This document shows, in pieces, positions 32,801-40,751 of a stretch of DNA of 64,000 nt. Positions within the stretch are counted from its first letter, which is position 1, and every line of letters begins with the position of its first letter. The translations under genes and the position numbers were made by a program. This stretch comes from Planctomycetota bacterium (GTDB taxonomy: Bacteria; Planctomycetota; UBA8742; UBA2392), in assembly GCA_020845475.1 (NCBI GenBank), contig JADLFN010000039.1, positions 1 to 64,000 of the forward strand. The letters run 5' to 3'. The notes beneath the pieces are model-generated. The model saw nothing but the letters and a program-made list of their open reading frames with translations. It was not told the origin of the DNA and did not search any database.

Positions 32801-32952
32801 CCGGCGCCTATAACGCCATTTGCCACTACGGCGAGACGCCCCGCGAATTCCCCGTGACGCTGAAGCTGGAAGCCGACAAGTTTTTTGACCTGACGCCGGA
32901 GATCCGCAAGTTTGTGTCCGGCGAGGAAGGCGGCGACGAGGGCGGGGATTAG
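29848..32952 (+). CDS. Large membrane-anchored extracytoplasmic protein
   Basis: 1034 residues from the start at 29848 (MSTRTVLILACSLVLLFALV). One N-terminal membrane anchor (residues 5-25) is followed by a Gly/Pro/Lys linker and then a long beta-rich ectodomain of repeated Ig-like or carboxypeptidase-regulatory-like modules with many paired aromatic strands. No catalytic signature. The tail is acidic (SGEEGGDEGGD). Immediately upstream of an ECF sigma gene and an anti-sigma-like protein, so it may be part of the same envelope-sensing cluster. Family not recognised. Confidence 0.7.
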   Translation: MSTRTVLILACSLVLLFALVAGAIVWPEMRPRGFVINSERAGQGAQVRSGDLRDDSPEAGGGNAAKPGPGPKVITTGKTEEPRRAPYDTSKLDAGQILLRAQVKITSPGGLDTLAAADRLPCDLCLRHIDEKGEAADLYYTFDLDGIIETPCSIEDFPIENGVLASRAWSARICWNDVEGFAPIAAPKLQERVLDFGTIELDLSAALEEGEWLFIGRLLHPTGLPICGLDSLTLKIGDDEQNWIEQRENGRFVCDYWGDYNADVRVWLVHSYDEDETLQVLGKPEIRGRIVDLGDITVKCAAIEVHIDAWPDQQLRRQRRGLEANAELPEITADIYLSSINYSTEITFASPETVKVGFAMPGPYRWSLYQSDETLAYADAGGEIMLEAGKLTRLDVAFVPVHSVLVHFKAAGELGDVRFEVQMINADGDADYWLSDQLGATRRTIAVPNPKRAKMVFTAAARGWVTIECEVAPETTALTIEFKERAPATTGILVVELPKLPEFFDHHPIEIGIFCEVMNAGSKQKQQLASYNSGSKYWGLTDEDKLLRFEVLPGAAKVWLQEVSQIYGYPRGMISGPVECTVTIDAPCKVKLPAFEAPPWSVAAQGSYPRLTCEGLPMNYHGPILDGANSRNYSLQYGNSLQLPAGDYTIPDGAQRHTLRMTLPTEQQQWLLFEYDFPARIEVRVRRGKSLVPSLISVSASLTDGTASANATSKENGKLRLWAPQGEVRLKAEVLGSLTSLFKTIVVGVDLTVVEFSVEGSYAQFDWDERYQTEPGCCWWLRDATGEIIDTLHSSTKSRKCEPGTYTLRPENANKPEISFSIAADSDLTLEIPFVPKIAYTGSFLVKYPKDLKPDPDGYAIEWFWYVPLNNDVAKDIQARDYASEYGWMRCTVDGLKFGELPANVEIVLALAVGALDDDDSFAPQAWAAAPMRLTLKGGEMETITVAWKRAVVLSSDWYDSAEFVWVGPDGAAMRFTQYNRIFLPGAYNAICHYGETPREFPVTLKLEADKFFDLTPEIRKFVSGEEGGDEGGD

Positions 32953-33015
32953 CCGAACTTTCGCCGCCGCCTGCCGTTGCTACACTTTCCCCTTTCACTG
33001 TCAGATGGAGGTCCC

Positions 33016-33609
33016 TTGGGGGACTCCGCGCGCGACCTTGAGCTGATGCGCCGCTTTCAAGCGGGCGACGCCGACGCGTTTACACAGCTCTACGAGCGGC
33101 ACCTGCGCGGCTTGCTGAACTTCTTTTTCCGCCTGTGCTGGGACGCGAGCATGAGCGAAGACTTCGCGCAGGAAGTGCTGCTGCGCGTTTACAAGTCCGC
33201 CCGCAACTGGGAACCGAACGCCAAGTTCACCACCTTCCTTTATCGCATCGCGCGCAACCACTGGATTGACCACTGCCGCCTGCTCTCGACGCAGAAAGAG
33301 AAAGTCAGCCTCAACGCCGATGCCGCCGGCGAAGGCGAACTGAGCCTGATCGACCGCCTGCCCGACGACATCAAGCCGCCCGAGGACGACCTCGACCGCC
33401 GCGAACTCTACGGCGCAATCATGAAAGCGCTCGAGCAACTGCCCGAAGAACAGCGCATGGTGTTCGTGCTCTCCGAAATCGAAGAGATGAAGTACCAGGA
33501 AATCGCCGAAGTCATGGACGTTCCCGTGGGCACGATCAAGAGCCGCATGCACACGGCCATCGCCAAGCTGCAAGAGCTGCTGGGCGACTACAAGCCGATT
33601 TCGGCCTGA
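33016..33609 (+). CDS. ECF-type RNA polymerase sigma factor
   Basis: 197 residues with a TTG start at 33016, chosen because GGAGG lies 4 nt before it; an upstream TTG at 32977 is less well placed. The sigma-2 region (LYERHLRGLLNFFFRLCWD, DFAQEVLLRVYKSA, FTTFLYRIARNHWIDH) and the sigma-4 region (LPEEQRMVFVLSEIEEMKYQ then GTIKSRMHTAIAKLQ) are complete. The sigma-70 region 3 is absent, as in ECF factors. Followed after 96 nt by a membrane protein with an anti-sigma-like N-terminus that is its likely partner. Confidence 0.93.
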   Translation: MGDSARDLELMRRFQAGDADAFTQLYERHLRGLLNFFFRLCWDASMSEDFAQEVLLRVYKSARNWEPNAKFTTFLYRIARNHWIDHCRLLSTQKEKVSLNADAAGEGELSLIDRLPDDIKPPEDDLDRRELYGAIMKALEQLPEEQRMVFVLSEIEEMKYQEIAEVMDVPVGTIKSRMHTAIAKLQELLGDYKPISA

Positions 33610-33704
33610 ACCTTCCCGCCACACATCCGTTTCTATTCCGTAACCGAACCGATTGTTCGGCCGGGAATCAGGCCACCCCTTGGTCTCATCCTAAGTAGCG
33701 CGCC

Positions 33705-35939
33705 ATGCAGGACTTCGGACTACTCCTCGATTTCATCCGCTGCGAGCTTGATGCTGAGCAAGCAGCGCTGGTTCGCTCCCGTCTGGAGCGCGAGGCCGAT
33801 TTCTTTGCAACTTTTGAACGCCTGCGCCGCACCCTGGATGTCATCCGCTGCCTGCCCTCGCTTGATGGAAATTTCGCGCCGCCGCAGCCCTCCCCCACCG
33901 AGGCTTTGCCCTTGGTGCAGCCGCGCCCTGAGTTTGTGGCGAACCTGCGCCGCGAATACCACGCGCGCGGCTGGGCGGCGTTTGTTCCCATGTTGAACGT
34001 GAGGCCGGAGTTCGCGGCGACGTTGCGCGCCGAGTTCAGCGTGCGCTCGCTGCTGATTGCGCTGCCGTGGCTGAACGTGCGTGCGGAGTTTGCGGCGGCG
34101 CTGCGCACGGAGTTTGCCGCGCGCACGCTGTGTGCTGCGCTGCCGGCGCTTTCCGTGCGGCCCGAATTTGCGCGCGCGCTCAATGCCGAATTCTGCGTGC
34201 GCTCGCTCGTCGGCGCGCTGCCCATGCTCGCAGTGCGCGAGGCTTTTGCGCGCCGCGTGAAAGTGGCGCTGTATGAGGCGTCACGTGAGAGTGCCGCCTT
34301 GTCCGCCGAAGCCTTGGCGAAGGCGGGCGAGCCGCAGCCGGTTCGCTCGGCCCTGCCGCTGCTTGAACCCTCAGACAGTTTCCGCCGCCGCCTGTTCAAC
34401 GCAATTCGCAATGCCGCGCGCAAGCCGTTGCGTGAGCGCCCCGCGCGCGCGCTGGCCGCGCTTTACACCGGCGCGGGCCGCGAATTCGCGCGCACGATCC
34501 GCCGCAGCAAGTCGCTGGCGTTCACGGCGGGCGCGCACGTTCTGGCGATTGTGGTTGCGTTCTTCATCGTGAGCCAGGCCAGCATCGTGGACAGCGCCAG
34601 CCTTTCGGTGAGCATGAATGAGGGCGTAGCGCCCATGGTCGCGCCCGAAGGCGCTGGCGGCCTGCCCTACAGCGAAATGCCCGGCAATCGCCCGGCATTG
34701 CCCGAGGATTCCAGCGGCTTTGGCGAGGAAAAGGCACCGCTCGGCGCCCCCGAAGATCGCGGCTACGACGAAGCGCCTGCACCGCAGATTCCCACGGATA
34801 TGGCCGAAACTCCGGAACCCTACCGGCCCATGGGCATGGGCGGCGGCGCCACGGCCACCAAGGCGCACAGCGAATTTGCAATGTTCCGCCTGCGCGGCGA
34901 AGGCCGCCACAAGAAGATCGGCTATCTGGGTTCAAGTGAACTCTATGACACGCTTTCGCGCGCGCTGGTTTTCCTGCGCGATCACCAGAAGCACGAAGGC
35001 TACTGGGAACCCGAGGGCGTTGACTACGTGCCCTCCGGCCCCGAAGGCACGATCCAGCGCGTGGAACTGACGGCCGCAAGCGCCTTGGCTTTCCTGGGCG
35101 ACGGTCACTCGTCGGCGGTCAGTGAGCTGGATTATCAACGCCACGTGGGCAAAGCGATTGACTGGCTGCTCAAGCAGCAGAACGAAGACGGCCAGATTGG
35201 CCCGGCCCAGCGCGGCATCGTGTATTGCCATGCGATCGCGCTGATGGCGCTGATCGAGGACTTCGCGCTGACCGGCCGCTACGACTTGCGTGCGCCGATT
35301 CGCAAGGCCTGCCGCTGGCTTGTGGAGTCGCGCCCCAATGACGGCTCGGGCGCGTTCCCCTATGGCCGCGGCGGCGGCGCTTCACTGATGACCAGCGTGT
35401 GGGGCTACATGGCGCTGGAAACAGCGCGCGTGGTGAAGGTGCCCGATGTGGATGCACCCAAGGCGCGCATGGATGAGCTGCTGACGTGGTTCGACAACAT
35501 CACGAACAAGGAGCCGCTGCTCGATACCAACGAAGCCATGCAGGGCCCCGAAGAGTTGATTCCCACGGCGGCCGCTTATTCGCTCACGTTCTTCCCGCGT
35601 GAGGGCACCTATGAGATGCGGCGCAGCTCGTACCAGTCCAAGCTGTTTGAAGAACTGCCCGACGTGCGCAAGGATAACAGCCGCGCCAACGGCGACATGC
35701 GCTACCTGTTCTTTGGCAGCCTGGCCCACGCGCAGCAAAACCCGCTTGACGGCAAACTCAACGGCTGGGAGCAGGCCTTTGCCAATACGCTGATCAAGAA
35801 CCAGATCAGGACCGGCCACAACACCGGCAGCTTCGAGCTTGGCAAGGGCTACTACGCCGGACTCTACGGCCATGTTTACCAGGCTGCGTTCGCCGCGCTC
35901 GCAATCGAAAACGCCTACCGCGTTTCGCTGCTCAAGTAG
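33705..35939 (+). CDS. Anti-sigma-like membrane protein with 26-residue repeats and alpha-toroid domain
   Basis: 744 residues in four parts. Residues 1-72 look like an anti-sigma N-terminus (DFIRCELDAEQAALVRSRLE). Residues 73-220 hold five tandem 26-residue repeats with VRPEFA..LR.EF..R.L.. LP.L as pattern. A single membrane helix follows at about 272-292 (HVLAIVVAFFIVSQAS). The extracytoplasmic part has a Gly/Pro linker and then a prenyltransferase/squalene-cyclase-like alpha/alpha toroid (about 405-744; VGKAIDWLLKQQNEDGQIG, SLMTSVWGYMALETA, GYYAGLYGHVYQAAFAALA). The likely partner is the ECF sigma factor just upstream. An insertion of 19 residues from a genomic repeat sits in repeat 5. Confidence 0.8.
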   Translation: MQDFGLLLDFIRCELDAEQAALVRSRLEREADFFATFERLRRTLDVIRCLPSLDGNFAPPQPSPTEALPLVQPRPEFVANLRREYHARGWAAFVPMLNVRPEFAATLRAEFSVRSLLIALPWLNVRAEFAAALRTEFAARTLCAALPALSVRPEFARALNAEFCVRSLVGALPMLAVREAFARRVKVALYEASRESAALSAEALAKAGEPQPVRSALPLLEPSDSFRRRLFNAIRNAARKPLRERPARALAALYTGAGREFARTIRRSKSLAFTAGAHVLAIVVAFFIVSQASIVDSASLSVSMNEGVAPMVAPEGAGGLPYSEMPGNRPALPEDSSGFGEEKAPLGAPEDRGYDEAPAPQIPTDMAETPEPYRPMGMGGGATATKAHSEFAMFRLRGEGRHKKIGYLGSSELYDTLSRALVFLRDHQKHEGYWEPEGVDYVPSGPEGTIQRVELTAASALAFLGDGHSSAVSELDYQRHVGKAIDWLLKQQNEDGQIGPAQRGIVYCHAIALMALIEDFALTGRYDLRAPIRKACRWLVESRPNDGSGAFPYGRGGGASLMTSVWGYMALETARVVKVPDVDAPKARMDELLTWFDNITNKEPLLDTNEAMQGPEELIPTAAAYSLTFFPREGTYEMRRSSYQSKLFEELPDVRKDNSRANGDMRYLFFGSLAHAQQNPLDGKLNGWEQAFANTLIKNQIRTGHNTGSFELGKGYYAGLYGHVYQAAFAALAIENAYRVSLLK
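33921..34367. repeat. Five 78-bp (26-codon) tandem coding repeats
   Basis: Units start at 33921, 33999, 34077, 34155 and 34233, each 78 nt. The fifth is 135 nt because a 57-nt palindromic element interrupts it (34284-34340). The protein consensus begins VRPEFA and ends LP-L. Units 2-4 are the most alike. Confidence 0.9.
34284..34340. repeat. In-frame palindromic insertion (CTTCGCCAAGGCTTC family)
   Basis: 57 nt that encode RESAALSAEALAKAGEPQP. Its reverse complement holds CTTCGCCAAGGCTTCGGCGG, matching the element at 21956-22003. Removing the 57 nt restores an exact 26-residue unit. Confidence 0.85.
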
Positions 35940-35988
35940 TACGTCGCCACAATTCGCTCAGATATCTCGAAGCAGGTCGCAGCTGCCA

Positions 35989-36351
35989 TCAGGCCGCATT
36001 GCGACGGCGAACCCCAAGCGCTTCGTCGCCGAGCAGGGCTTGTGGATTGCTCTTCAACACCTCGAACAACCTCAGGACGGAAGCACTGGGCCTGCGTGTG
36101 CCCTGCTCCCAGCTTTGCAGCGCCTTGAGCGAAACTCCCAGCAGGCCCGCCATCACGGCCTGCGAAAGGTGCAGCTTCTTGCGCAAGCGCCGTATTTGAT
36201 TCCCGTTGAGCTTTGCGGGAGGCGCAGGCAAGACGGTCACTCTCAGATTAATCTCGCCGCGCTCCCATGCGAGCGCCGATTTGAGGCTGTGAACCAACCT
36301 ATGTCCCAAGGGGAGCTTGGCAATTCGTTCAATTTCGGCATTCGACTTCAT
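35989..36351 (-). CDS. HigA-like antitoxin (helix-turn-helix)
   Basis: 120 residues. The C-terminal Xre/Cro-type helix-turn-helix is NGNQIRRLRKKLHLSQAVMA followed by GVSLKALQSWEQGTRRP. The N-terminal half (HRLVHSLKSALAWERGEINL) is the toxin-contacting part typical of the MqsA/HigA-2 type. The start overlaps the toxin stop by 4 nt (ATGA), so translation is coupled. The toxin-first order fits HigBA modules. Convergent with the preceding gene. Confidence 0.85.
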   Translation of the reverse strand: MKSNAEIERIAKLPLGHRLVHSLKSALAWERGEINLRVTVLPAPPAKLNGNQIRRLRKKLHLSQAVMAGLLGVSLKALQSWEQGTRRPSASVLRLFEVLKSNPQALLGDEALGVRRRNAA

Positions 36352-36635
36352 GGCGCGTCTCGCTTGATCATGCCCGCAATAAGGGCCAGTGCCTCTTTGT
36401 CGTCTGACGAGACATCTTCCTTTTCACTCTTGTCGCAAATGTCCAGAAGGTGGATGCGTGAGCGACTGATGATTACGAAGTACAAAACACGCACACCGCC
36501 TCGTTTGCCAGAACTTGTGGCCGAACGCCCGAACCGTATTTTCCTTACGCCGCCACAGCCCGGCATGACACTTCCGGCATTGGGGTTCTCCATCAACAAA
36601 GCCTGCAACGCCCGCAATTCATCGTCTGCAAGCAA
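36348..36635 (-). CDS. HigB/RelE-like toxin with a suspect 5' end
   Basis: The 95 residues shown begin at a TTG (36635). The body matches RelE/HigB toxins (GCGGVRKIRFGR, GKRGGVRVLYFV, IHLLDICDKSEKEDVS). The reading frame stays open upstream to a stop at about 36675 without an ATG. The expected toxin start TFVESP is encoded in another frame just upstream, followed by FTARVEWLLADD in this frame. So a 1- or 2-nt indel may have broken the 5' end, or an odd start is used. Pair with the HigA-like gene downstream. Confidence 0.65.
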   Translation of the reverse strand: MLADDELRALQALLMENPNAGSVMPGCGGVRKIRFGRSATSSGKRGGVRVLYFVIISRSRIHLLDICDKSEKEDVSSDDKEALALIAGMIKRDAP

Positions 36636-36710
36636 CCATTCAACGCGCGCCGTAAAGGCGACTCGACAAACGTGAATCTCAGTCTATCCCACTCCGTGGT
36701 ATAGTTAAGT

Positions 36711-37907
36711 CTACCTAACCAGGTTGGCGTACTTCAGGCCGGTGTTGGTGTTGATCAACACGACTTGCTCGTTTTTCTTCACCAGCCCCTGCTCCACGGC
36801 TTTGCGCAGCCCGGCCAGTGAAGCCGCGCCTTCGGCTGCTGCGAGTACGCCCTCTGTTCGCGCCATGTCACGCATGGCGTTGACGATGGCATTGTCCGGC
36901 ACGGCAATGGCCGCGCCGCCGGATTCCTTGAGCGCCGTGAGGATCAGATTGTCGCCGAGAGTTTTTCCCACGCGCAGGCCTGTAGCCACGCCCGTGGGAT
37001 TGGCAATCGTTTCCGCGCGGTCTTCGCCCGCGTTGAATGCGTTCACGATGCCGGCGCAGCCCTCGCCCTGCACGAACAGCAGCTTGGGGCGCTTTTTGCC
37101 GATGAACCCGGCTTCTTCCAGTTCGCGCCACGCCTTCCACATGCCTATTAAACCCATGCCGCCGTCGCCGGGGTAAACCACCCAGTCGGGCAACTGCCAG
37201 TTGAAACCTTCCGCGATTTCAAGACCCAGCGTTTTGTCGCCCTCAAGGCGGTAGGGCTCCTGGTAGCTCGACAAATCAAAGTAGCCGTCCTTGAGCACCG
37301 CCGTTTGCACCGTCTGAGTGCAATCTTCCAGTGTGCCGCGCGACAGGTTCACACGAGCCCCCAGCATCTCGCACGCCAGCAGCGTCAGCTCTGGCGCATC
37401 CTTGGGCATGACGATCAGGCTCTTCACGCCCGCGCGCGCGCAATAAGCCGCAAAGGGCGCTCCGGCGTTGCCGGCGCTGCGCAGCGCAAGGCGGTCAAGC
37501 TTAAGCTGCAATGCCAGGCTCACCGCGACACTCATGCCGCGCGCCTTGAACGTGAAGCCGGGGTTCTTGCTTTCGTCCTTGAGCCAGAGGTTATCGAGTT
37601 TCAGGCGCTTGCCTTCGCGCGGCAGCACAAACAACGGCGTGCAGCCTTCGCGCAAACTTACAGGCTGCGCGTCCTGCGGCAGCGGCAGGAATTCGCGATA
37701 GCGCCAGATGCTCGACTCGCGCTCGCGCAGACCGGCGGGCTTGACGCAGGCCCCAATCGCCTTGGTGTCATATTCGGCCAGCAGCGGAGCGCCGCACGCC
37801 TGGCACAGCGTCTGGACGCGGGTGTGCGGGTAGTTCTTGCTGCAGCCTGAGCACACGAGCTTTTTCAGAAACGACTGCGGAGCTTTCACACCGGCGGTAT
37901 TCTTCAT
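36711..37907 (-). CDS. thrC: Threonine synthase
   Basis: 398 residues; PLP enzyme converting O-phosphohomoserine to threonine. An N-terminal zinc ribbon (Cys19, 22, 35, 38) is followed by the PLP-lysine Lys121 in FTFKARGMS, AGNAGAPFAAYCARAG for substrate contact and the cofactor-phosphate loop GDGGMGLIGM. The ribbon-bearing form is the bacterial/archaeal short class. The start ATG at 37907 is 5 nt from the downstream gene on the same strand (37912-38958), so the two are in one transcript. Confidence 0.92.
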   Translation of the reverse strand: MKNTAGVKAPQSFLKKLVCSGCSKNYPHTRVQTLCQACGAPLLAEYDTKAIGACVKPAGLRERESSIWRYREFLPLPQDAQPVSLREGCTPLFVLPREGKRLKLDNLWLKDESKNPGFTFKARGMSVAVSLALQLKLDRLALRSAGNAGAPFAAYCARAGVKSLIVMPKDAPELTLLACEMLGARVNLSRGTLEDCTQTVQTAVLKDGYFDLSSYQEPYRLEGDKTLGLEIAEGFNWQLPDWVVYPGDGGMGLIGMWKAWRELEEAGFIGKKRPKLLFVQGEGCAGIVNAFNAGEDRAETIANPTGVATGLRVGKTLGDNLILTALKESGGAAIAVPDNAIVNAMRDMARTEGVLAAAEGAASLAGLRKAVEQGLVKKNEQVVLINTNTGLKYANLVR

Positions 37908-37911
37908 GGCG

Positions 37912-38958
37912 CTAGTCGTCCTTGTCCGGCGGCGTCACGCCGTCGAGCACGCTTTTCTTGTCGTACACTTCGTCGATGTCCACCTTCAGGGCCAGCAGGC
38001 GGCGATCTTTGGGGTCAATCTCCAGCGCGCGCTCGCAGGTCTTGCCCGCCAGCGCGAAATTCTTCATGGCAAACAAGTGGCAGGCCCAGCGCTCGTAACT
38101 GTCCACGATCAGCTTTTTCGCGCGCTCGTCGATGTCTTTGGCGCGCAACACCTGGCCGTCGTATTGCAGCACCTGTGCGTTCTTGGCCAGCGCGTCGCGC
38201 ACCTTCTGGCCGGCGTTGACGATTTCTTCCATGGCCGTCAAACCCTTGCCGGTGCGGCCCGCGGTTGCGTCGGCGTCGGCGTCGCGCAGCCGCTGCTCGT
38301 CGCGGTTCAGTTGCGTATCGAATTCCTGCAGCCAGTCGTCGATCGGCTGGCGCTTCTTGCGCACTTCGGCGTCCGCTTGCTCCTGCGCCTTGCGCGCTTC
38401 CTCTTCCAGCGCTTTCTGTTTCAACTCCGCCGCAAGCTGATCAAGCGTGGACAAAAGCGCCTCGCCGCGCCGCGCCGCAGAACTGCCGCGAAAACGCGAC
38501 AGCAGCGAAGTCAGCCGCGCGCGCGCGCCTTCCACATCTGCCGCGTCAAGGCTTGCATTGGCTTGCGCGAACAGCGCCTCGGATTCCAGCGTGTCGCACA
38601 ATGCCACAACCTGTGCGCAATCGCCGGCAAGCGCTTTGTCCTGTGATTGCGCTTCCTGGGCGCACTCGCGCGCCTGCGCAAACAGCTCGCGATGCAGGGC
38701 AAATCGCGCGAGTTCCAGCAGCGGCCGCGCCTCGCGCAGCGTCAGCACGCGCTTGATCTCGTAGGCGGATTCGGCCGTGAATTCATCAATGCCGCACGAC
38801 AGCTCTTTTGAGCCGCGCTTGTAGGTCAGCGTGTGCCCCTCAAGCTTCAGGGGCGTGGCTTCAAAGGGCTTGTCCTCGGATTTCAGCGTTACCTTCAGGG
38901 CCCAGAGCGGCCCCGCGAGAGCGAAACAGGTCAGCGCCAGCAGGAAGGTCAAGCGCAT
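37912..38958 (-). CDS. Secreted helical-repeat protein
   Basis: 348 residues with a signal peptide (LTFLLALTCFALAGPLWALK). A short beta-rich head (LEGHTLTYKRGSKELSCG) precedes a long helical region with TPR-like spacing (ALFAQANASLDAADVEGARA, MKNFALAGKTCERALEIDP) and a Lys/Glu coiled coil in the middle. Probably periplasmic, for protein contacts. Upstream of thrC in the same direction with a 4-nt gap. Function unknown. Confidence 0.7.
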   Translation of the reverse strand: MRLTFLLALTCFALAGPLWALKVTLKSEDKPFEATPLKLEGHTLTYKRGSKELSCGIDEFTAESAYEIKRVLTLREARPLLELARFALHRELFAQARECAQEAQSQDKALAGDCAQVVALCDTLESEALFAQANASLDAADVEGARARLTSLLSRFRGSSAARRGEALLSTLDQLAAELKQKALEEEARKAQEQADAEVRKKRQPIDDWLQEFDTQLNRDEQRLRDADADATAGRTGKGLTAMEEIVNAGQKVRDALAKNAQVLQYDGQVLRAKDIDERAKKLIVDSYERWACHLFAMKNFALAGKTCERALEIDPKDRRLLALKVDIDEVYDKKSVLDGVTPPDKDD

Positions 38959-38997
38959 GGGCGGAGTATAGCAAGGCTGCGGGGCTGCGTCCGCCGC

Positions 38998-39732
38998 TTA
39001 CACCTTCAAAAGGCCTTCTTTCACCGCCCAGCCGAACACGAACAGAATGCTGTTGCCCGCCACATGCAGGATGATGGACGCCCAGATGGTCTGGCGCTTT
39101 TCATAGGCATAAGCAAAGGCCAGCCCGCCGATGAACTGCGTGACCGGCGGCCAGCCGTGCGCCACAGCAAACACCACCGACAGCAGCAAAATCGCCCAGC
39201 CGCGCGTCAGGTGCAGGCGCAGCGGCGCATACACCAGCGAGCGAAACCAGAACTCTTCCAGAATCGGCGCGGCTACGCAGACAGCCAGAATGTGGCCCGC
39301 GCTGAGATCCTGCATGGGCATTCTGCGCACGAATTCCCAGAACGCATCGGGCCGCCCGTTCCACCAGATAGCGCCCAGCCAGGCGAGCGCCAAGCCGCCG
39401 AGATAAAGCGCGCCCATGCCCAGGCTTGCAGCCACACCCCAGGCAAGATCGGCGGGCAGCTTGCGCACCGACGCGCCAAGGTCATCGGCGCGGCCCTTGC
39501 GCCAGATAAAGAAGTAGCCAAGAAGAATGAGTGTCAGCACACCACGCAGCAACATTTGAGGCGAATACTTGTACCAGCCTTCGGGCGCTGACAGTTGCAG
39601 TTGCTCTGACAGGAGCTGGGGCAATGTGTAAGCAGCCGCGAGCCAGATGACCGCCTCGGGCAGGCTCAAAGGAAAGGCCTTGGCCCGTTCAAGCCAAGGG
39701 TCAGGCAAGATGTTGACTGTGGGAACACTCAA
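38998..39732 (-). CDS. CPBP-family intramembrane metalloprotease
   Basis: 244 residues with about seven membrane segments. The three CPBP (CAAX-prenyl-protease/bacteriocin-processing) motifs are present: EExxxR in LEEFWFRSLVYAP (about 158), FxxxH in VVFAVAHGWPP and HxxxN in LHVAGNSIL. The catalytic Glu and two His should hold zinc. The substrate is unknown; in bacteria such proteins serve in envelope protein processing or self-immunity. No bacteriocin genes nearby. Confidence 0.85.
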   Translation of the reverse strand: MSVPTVNILPDPWLERAKAFPLSLPEAVIWLAAAYTLPQLLSEQLQLSAPEGWYKYSPQMLLRGVLTLILLGYFFIWRKGRADDLGASVRKLPADLAWGVAASLGMGALYLGGLALAWLGAIWWNGRPDAFWEFVRRMPMQDLSAGHILAVCVAAPILEEFWFRSLVYAPLRLHLTRGWAILLLSVVFAVAHGWPPVTQFIGGLAFAYAYEKRQTIWASIILHVAGNSILFVFGWAVKEGLLKV

Positions 39733-39797
39733 GTTGTAAAGCCTTTAGCTGTAAAGCTTTGCCTCAAGGTTGTCTTAAGTCTTTTGCCCAATGTTGC

Positions 39798-39825
39798 TTG
39801 CAATGCTGCATTGGCGCGATACACT
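39798..39825 (+). promoter_or_regulatory. Candidate sigma-70 promoter of the HU gene
   Basis: TTGCAA at 39798, a 16-nt spacer, then TACACT at 39820, 51 nt before the HU start. Pattern match only; no experimental support. Confidence 0.35.
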
Positions 39826-39876
39826 AACTCACGACGGTTACTCACTTTATGAGCATTCTTGAAAGGTTGGGCGCCC

Positions 39877-40242
39877 ATGGCGACCGCCCGCACCATCACC
39901 AAGAAAGAGCTCGTCCTGCGTATTGCCGAGCGCACGCAGCAAAAGCAAACGATTACGCGCGACATCATCCAGCTTTTCATTGATGAAGTCATCCATGAAC
40001 TTGCCTCGGGCAACCGCATGGAGCTGCGTGACTTCGGCGTGTTCGAAGTCAAAACGCGCCGCGCACGCAAGGCAAGAAACCCCAAGACCGGCCAGGAAGT
40101 GCGCGTGCCGGAAAAGCGCGTTGTGAGCATCAAGCCCGGCAAAAAGATGAAAGAGCTGATCAACAAGCTCGCCGCCGAGCGCGAGGCTGCCCAAGCCGCC
40201 CAGACCAATCCGCCACAACCCACGCCCGGCCAGACGGCGTAG
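39877..40242 (+). CDS. HU/IHF-family DNA-binding protein
   Basis: 121 residues. The core matches the histone-like HU/IHF fold: [20 protein letters not shown], then the DNA arm [20 protein letters not shown] with the RNPKTG tip, and the C-terminal [13 protein letters not shown]. About 20 Gln/Ala/Pro-rich residues follow at the C-terminus, beyond the normal length. Bends DNA and compacts the nucleoid as a dimer. Directly upstream of tadA with 2 nt between, so the two share a transcript. Confidence 0.92.
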   Translation: MATARTITKKELVLRIAERTQQKQTITRDIIQLFIDEVIHELASGNRMELRDFGVFEVKTRRARKARNPKTGQEVRVPEKRVVSIKPGKKMKELINKLAAEREAAQAAQTNPPQPTPGQTA

Positions 40243-40244
40243 CC

Positions 40245-40751
40245 ATGGCCGGCATCAGTGTCCTGAATCCCGATGACCAATCTTTCATGCGCCTTGCGCT
40301 GCGCGAGGCTGAGCGCGCCTTTGAAGCCGAGGAAGTGCCGGTGGGTGCGATCATCGTTCACGCGGGCAAAGTCATCGGCAGAGGTTTCAACCAGCGCGAA
40401 AAACTTGAAGACCCCACAGCCCACGCCGAAATGCTTGCGATCACCGCAGCCGCGCAGGCGCTTGGCGACTGGCGCCTGGAGGATTGCACGCTTTACGTAA
40501 CGCTTGAACCCTGCCCGATGTGCGCGGGCGCGATTGTCAATGCGCGCGTGAAGCGTGTGGTGTTCGGAGCCAGCGACCCCAAGGCCGGTGCTTGCGGAAG
40601 TTTAATGAATGTGGTACAGGATGCCCGCCTGAACCACCGCGTAGAGCTGGTTTGCGGCGTGCTCGCTGAAGAAACGGGCGCGATTTTGAAACAGTTTTTC
40701 CGGACGAGGCGGAAAGCCCAATCGGAAAACGCCTCCGGAGATGAACGATGA
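40245..40751 (+). CDS. tadA: tRNA-specific adenosine deaminase
   Basis: 168 residues. Converts A34 to inosine in tRNA-Arg. The zinc site has His60-Ala-Glu62 ([12 protein letters not shown]), where Glu62 is the proton shuttle, and Cys90-Pro-Met-Cys93 ([17 protein letters not shown]). It also has the ACGSLMN substrate loop and a C-terminal helix with FFRTRRKA. Typical length. Two bases after the HU-like gene and overlapping the small basic protein downstream. Confidence 0.95.
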   Translation: MAGISVLNPDDQSFMRLALREAERAFEAEEVPVGAIIVHAGKVIGRGFNQREKLEDPTAHAEMLAITAAAQALGDWRLEDCTLYVTLEPCPMCAGAIVNARVKRVVFGASDPKAGACGSLMNVVQDARLNHRVELVCGVLAEETGAILKQFFRTRRKAQSENASGDER

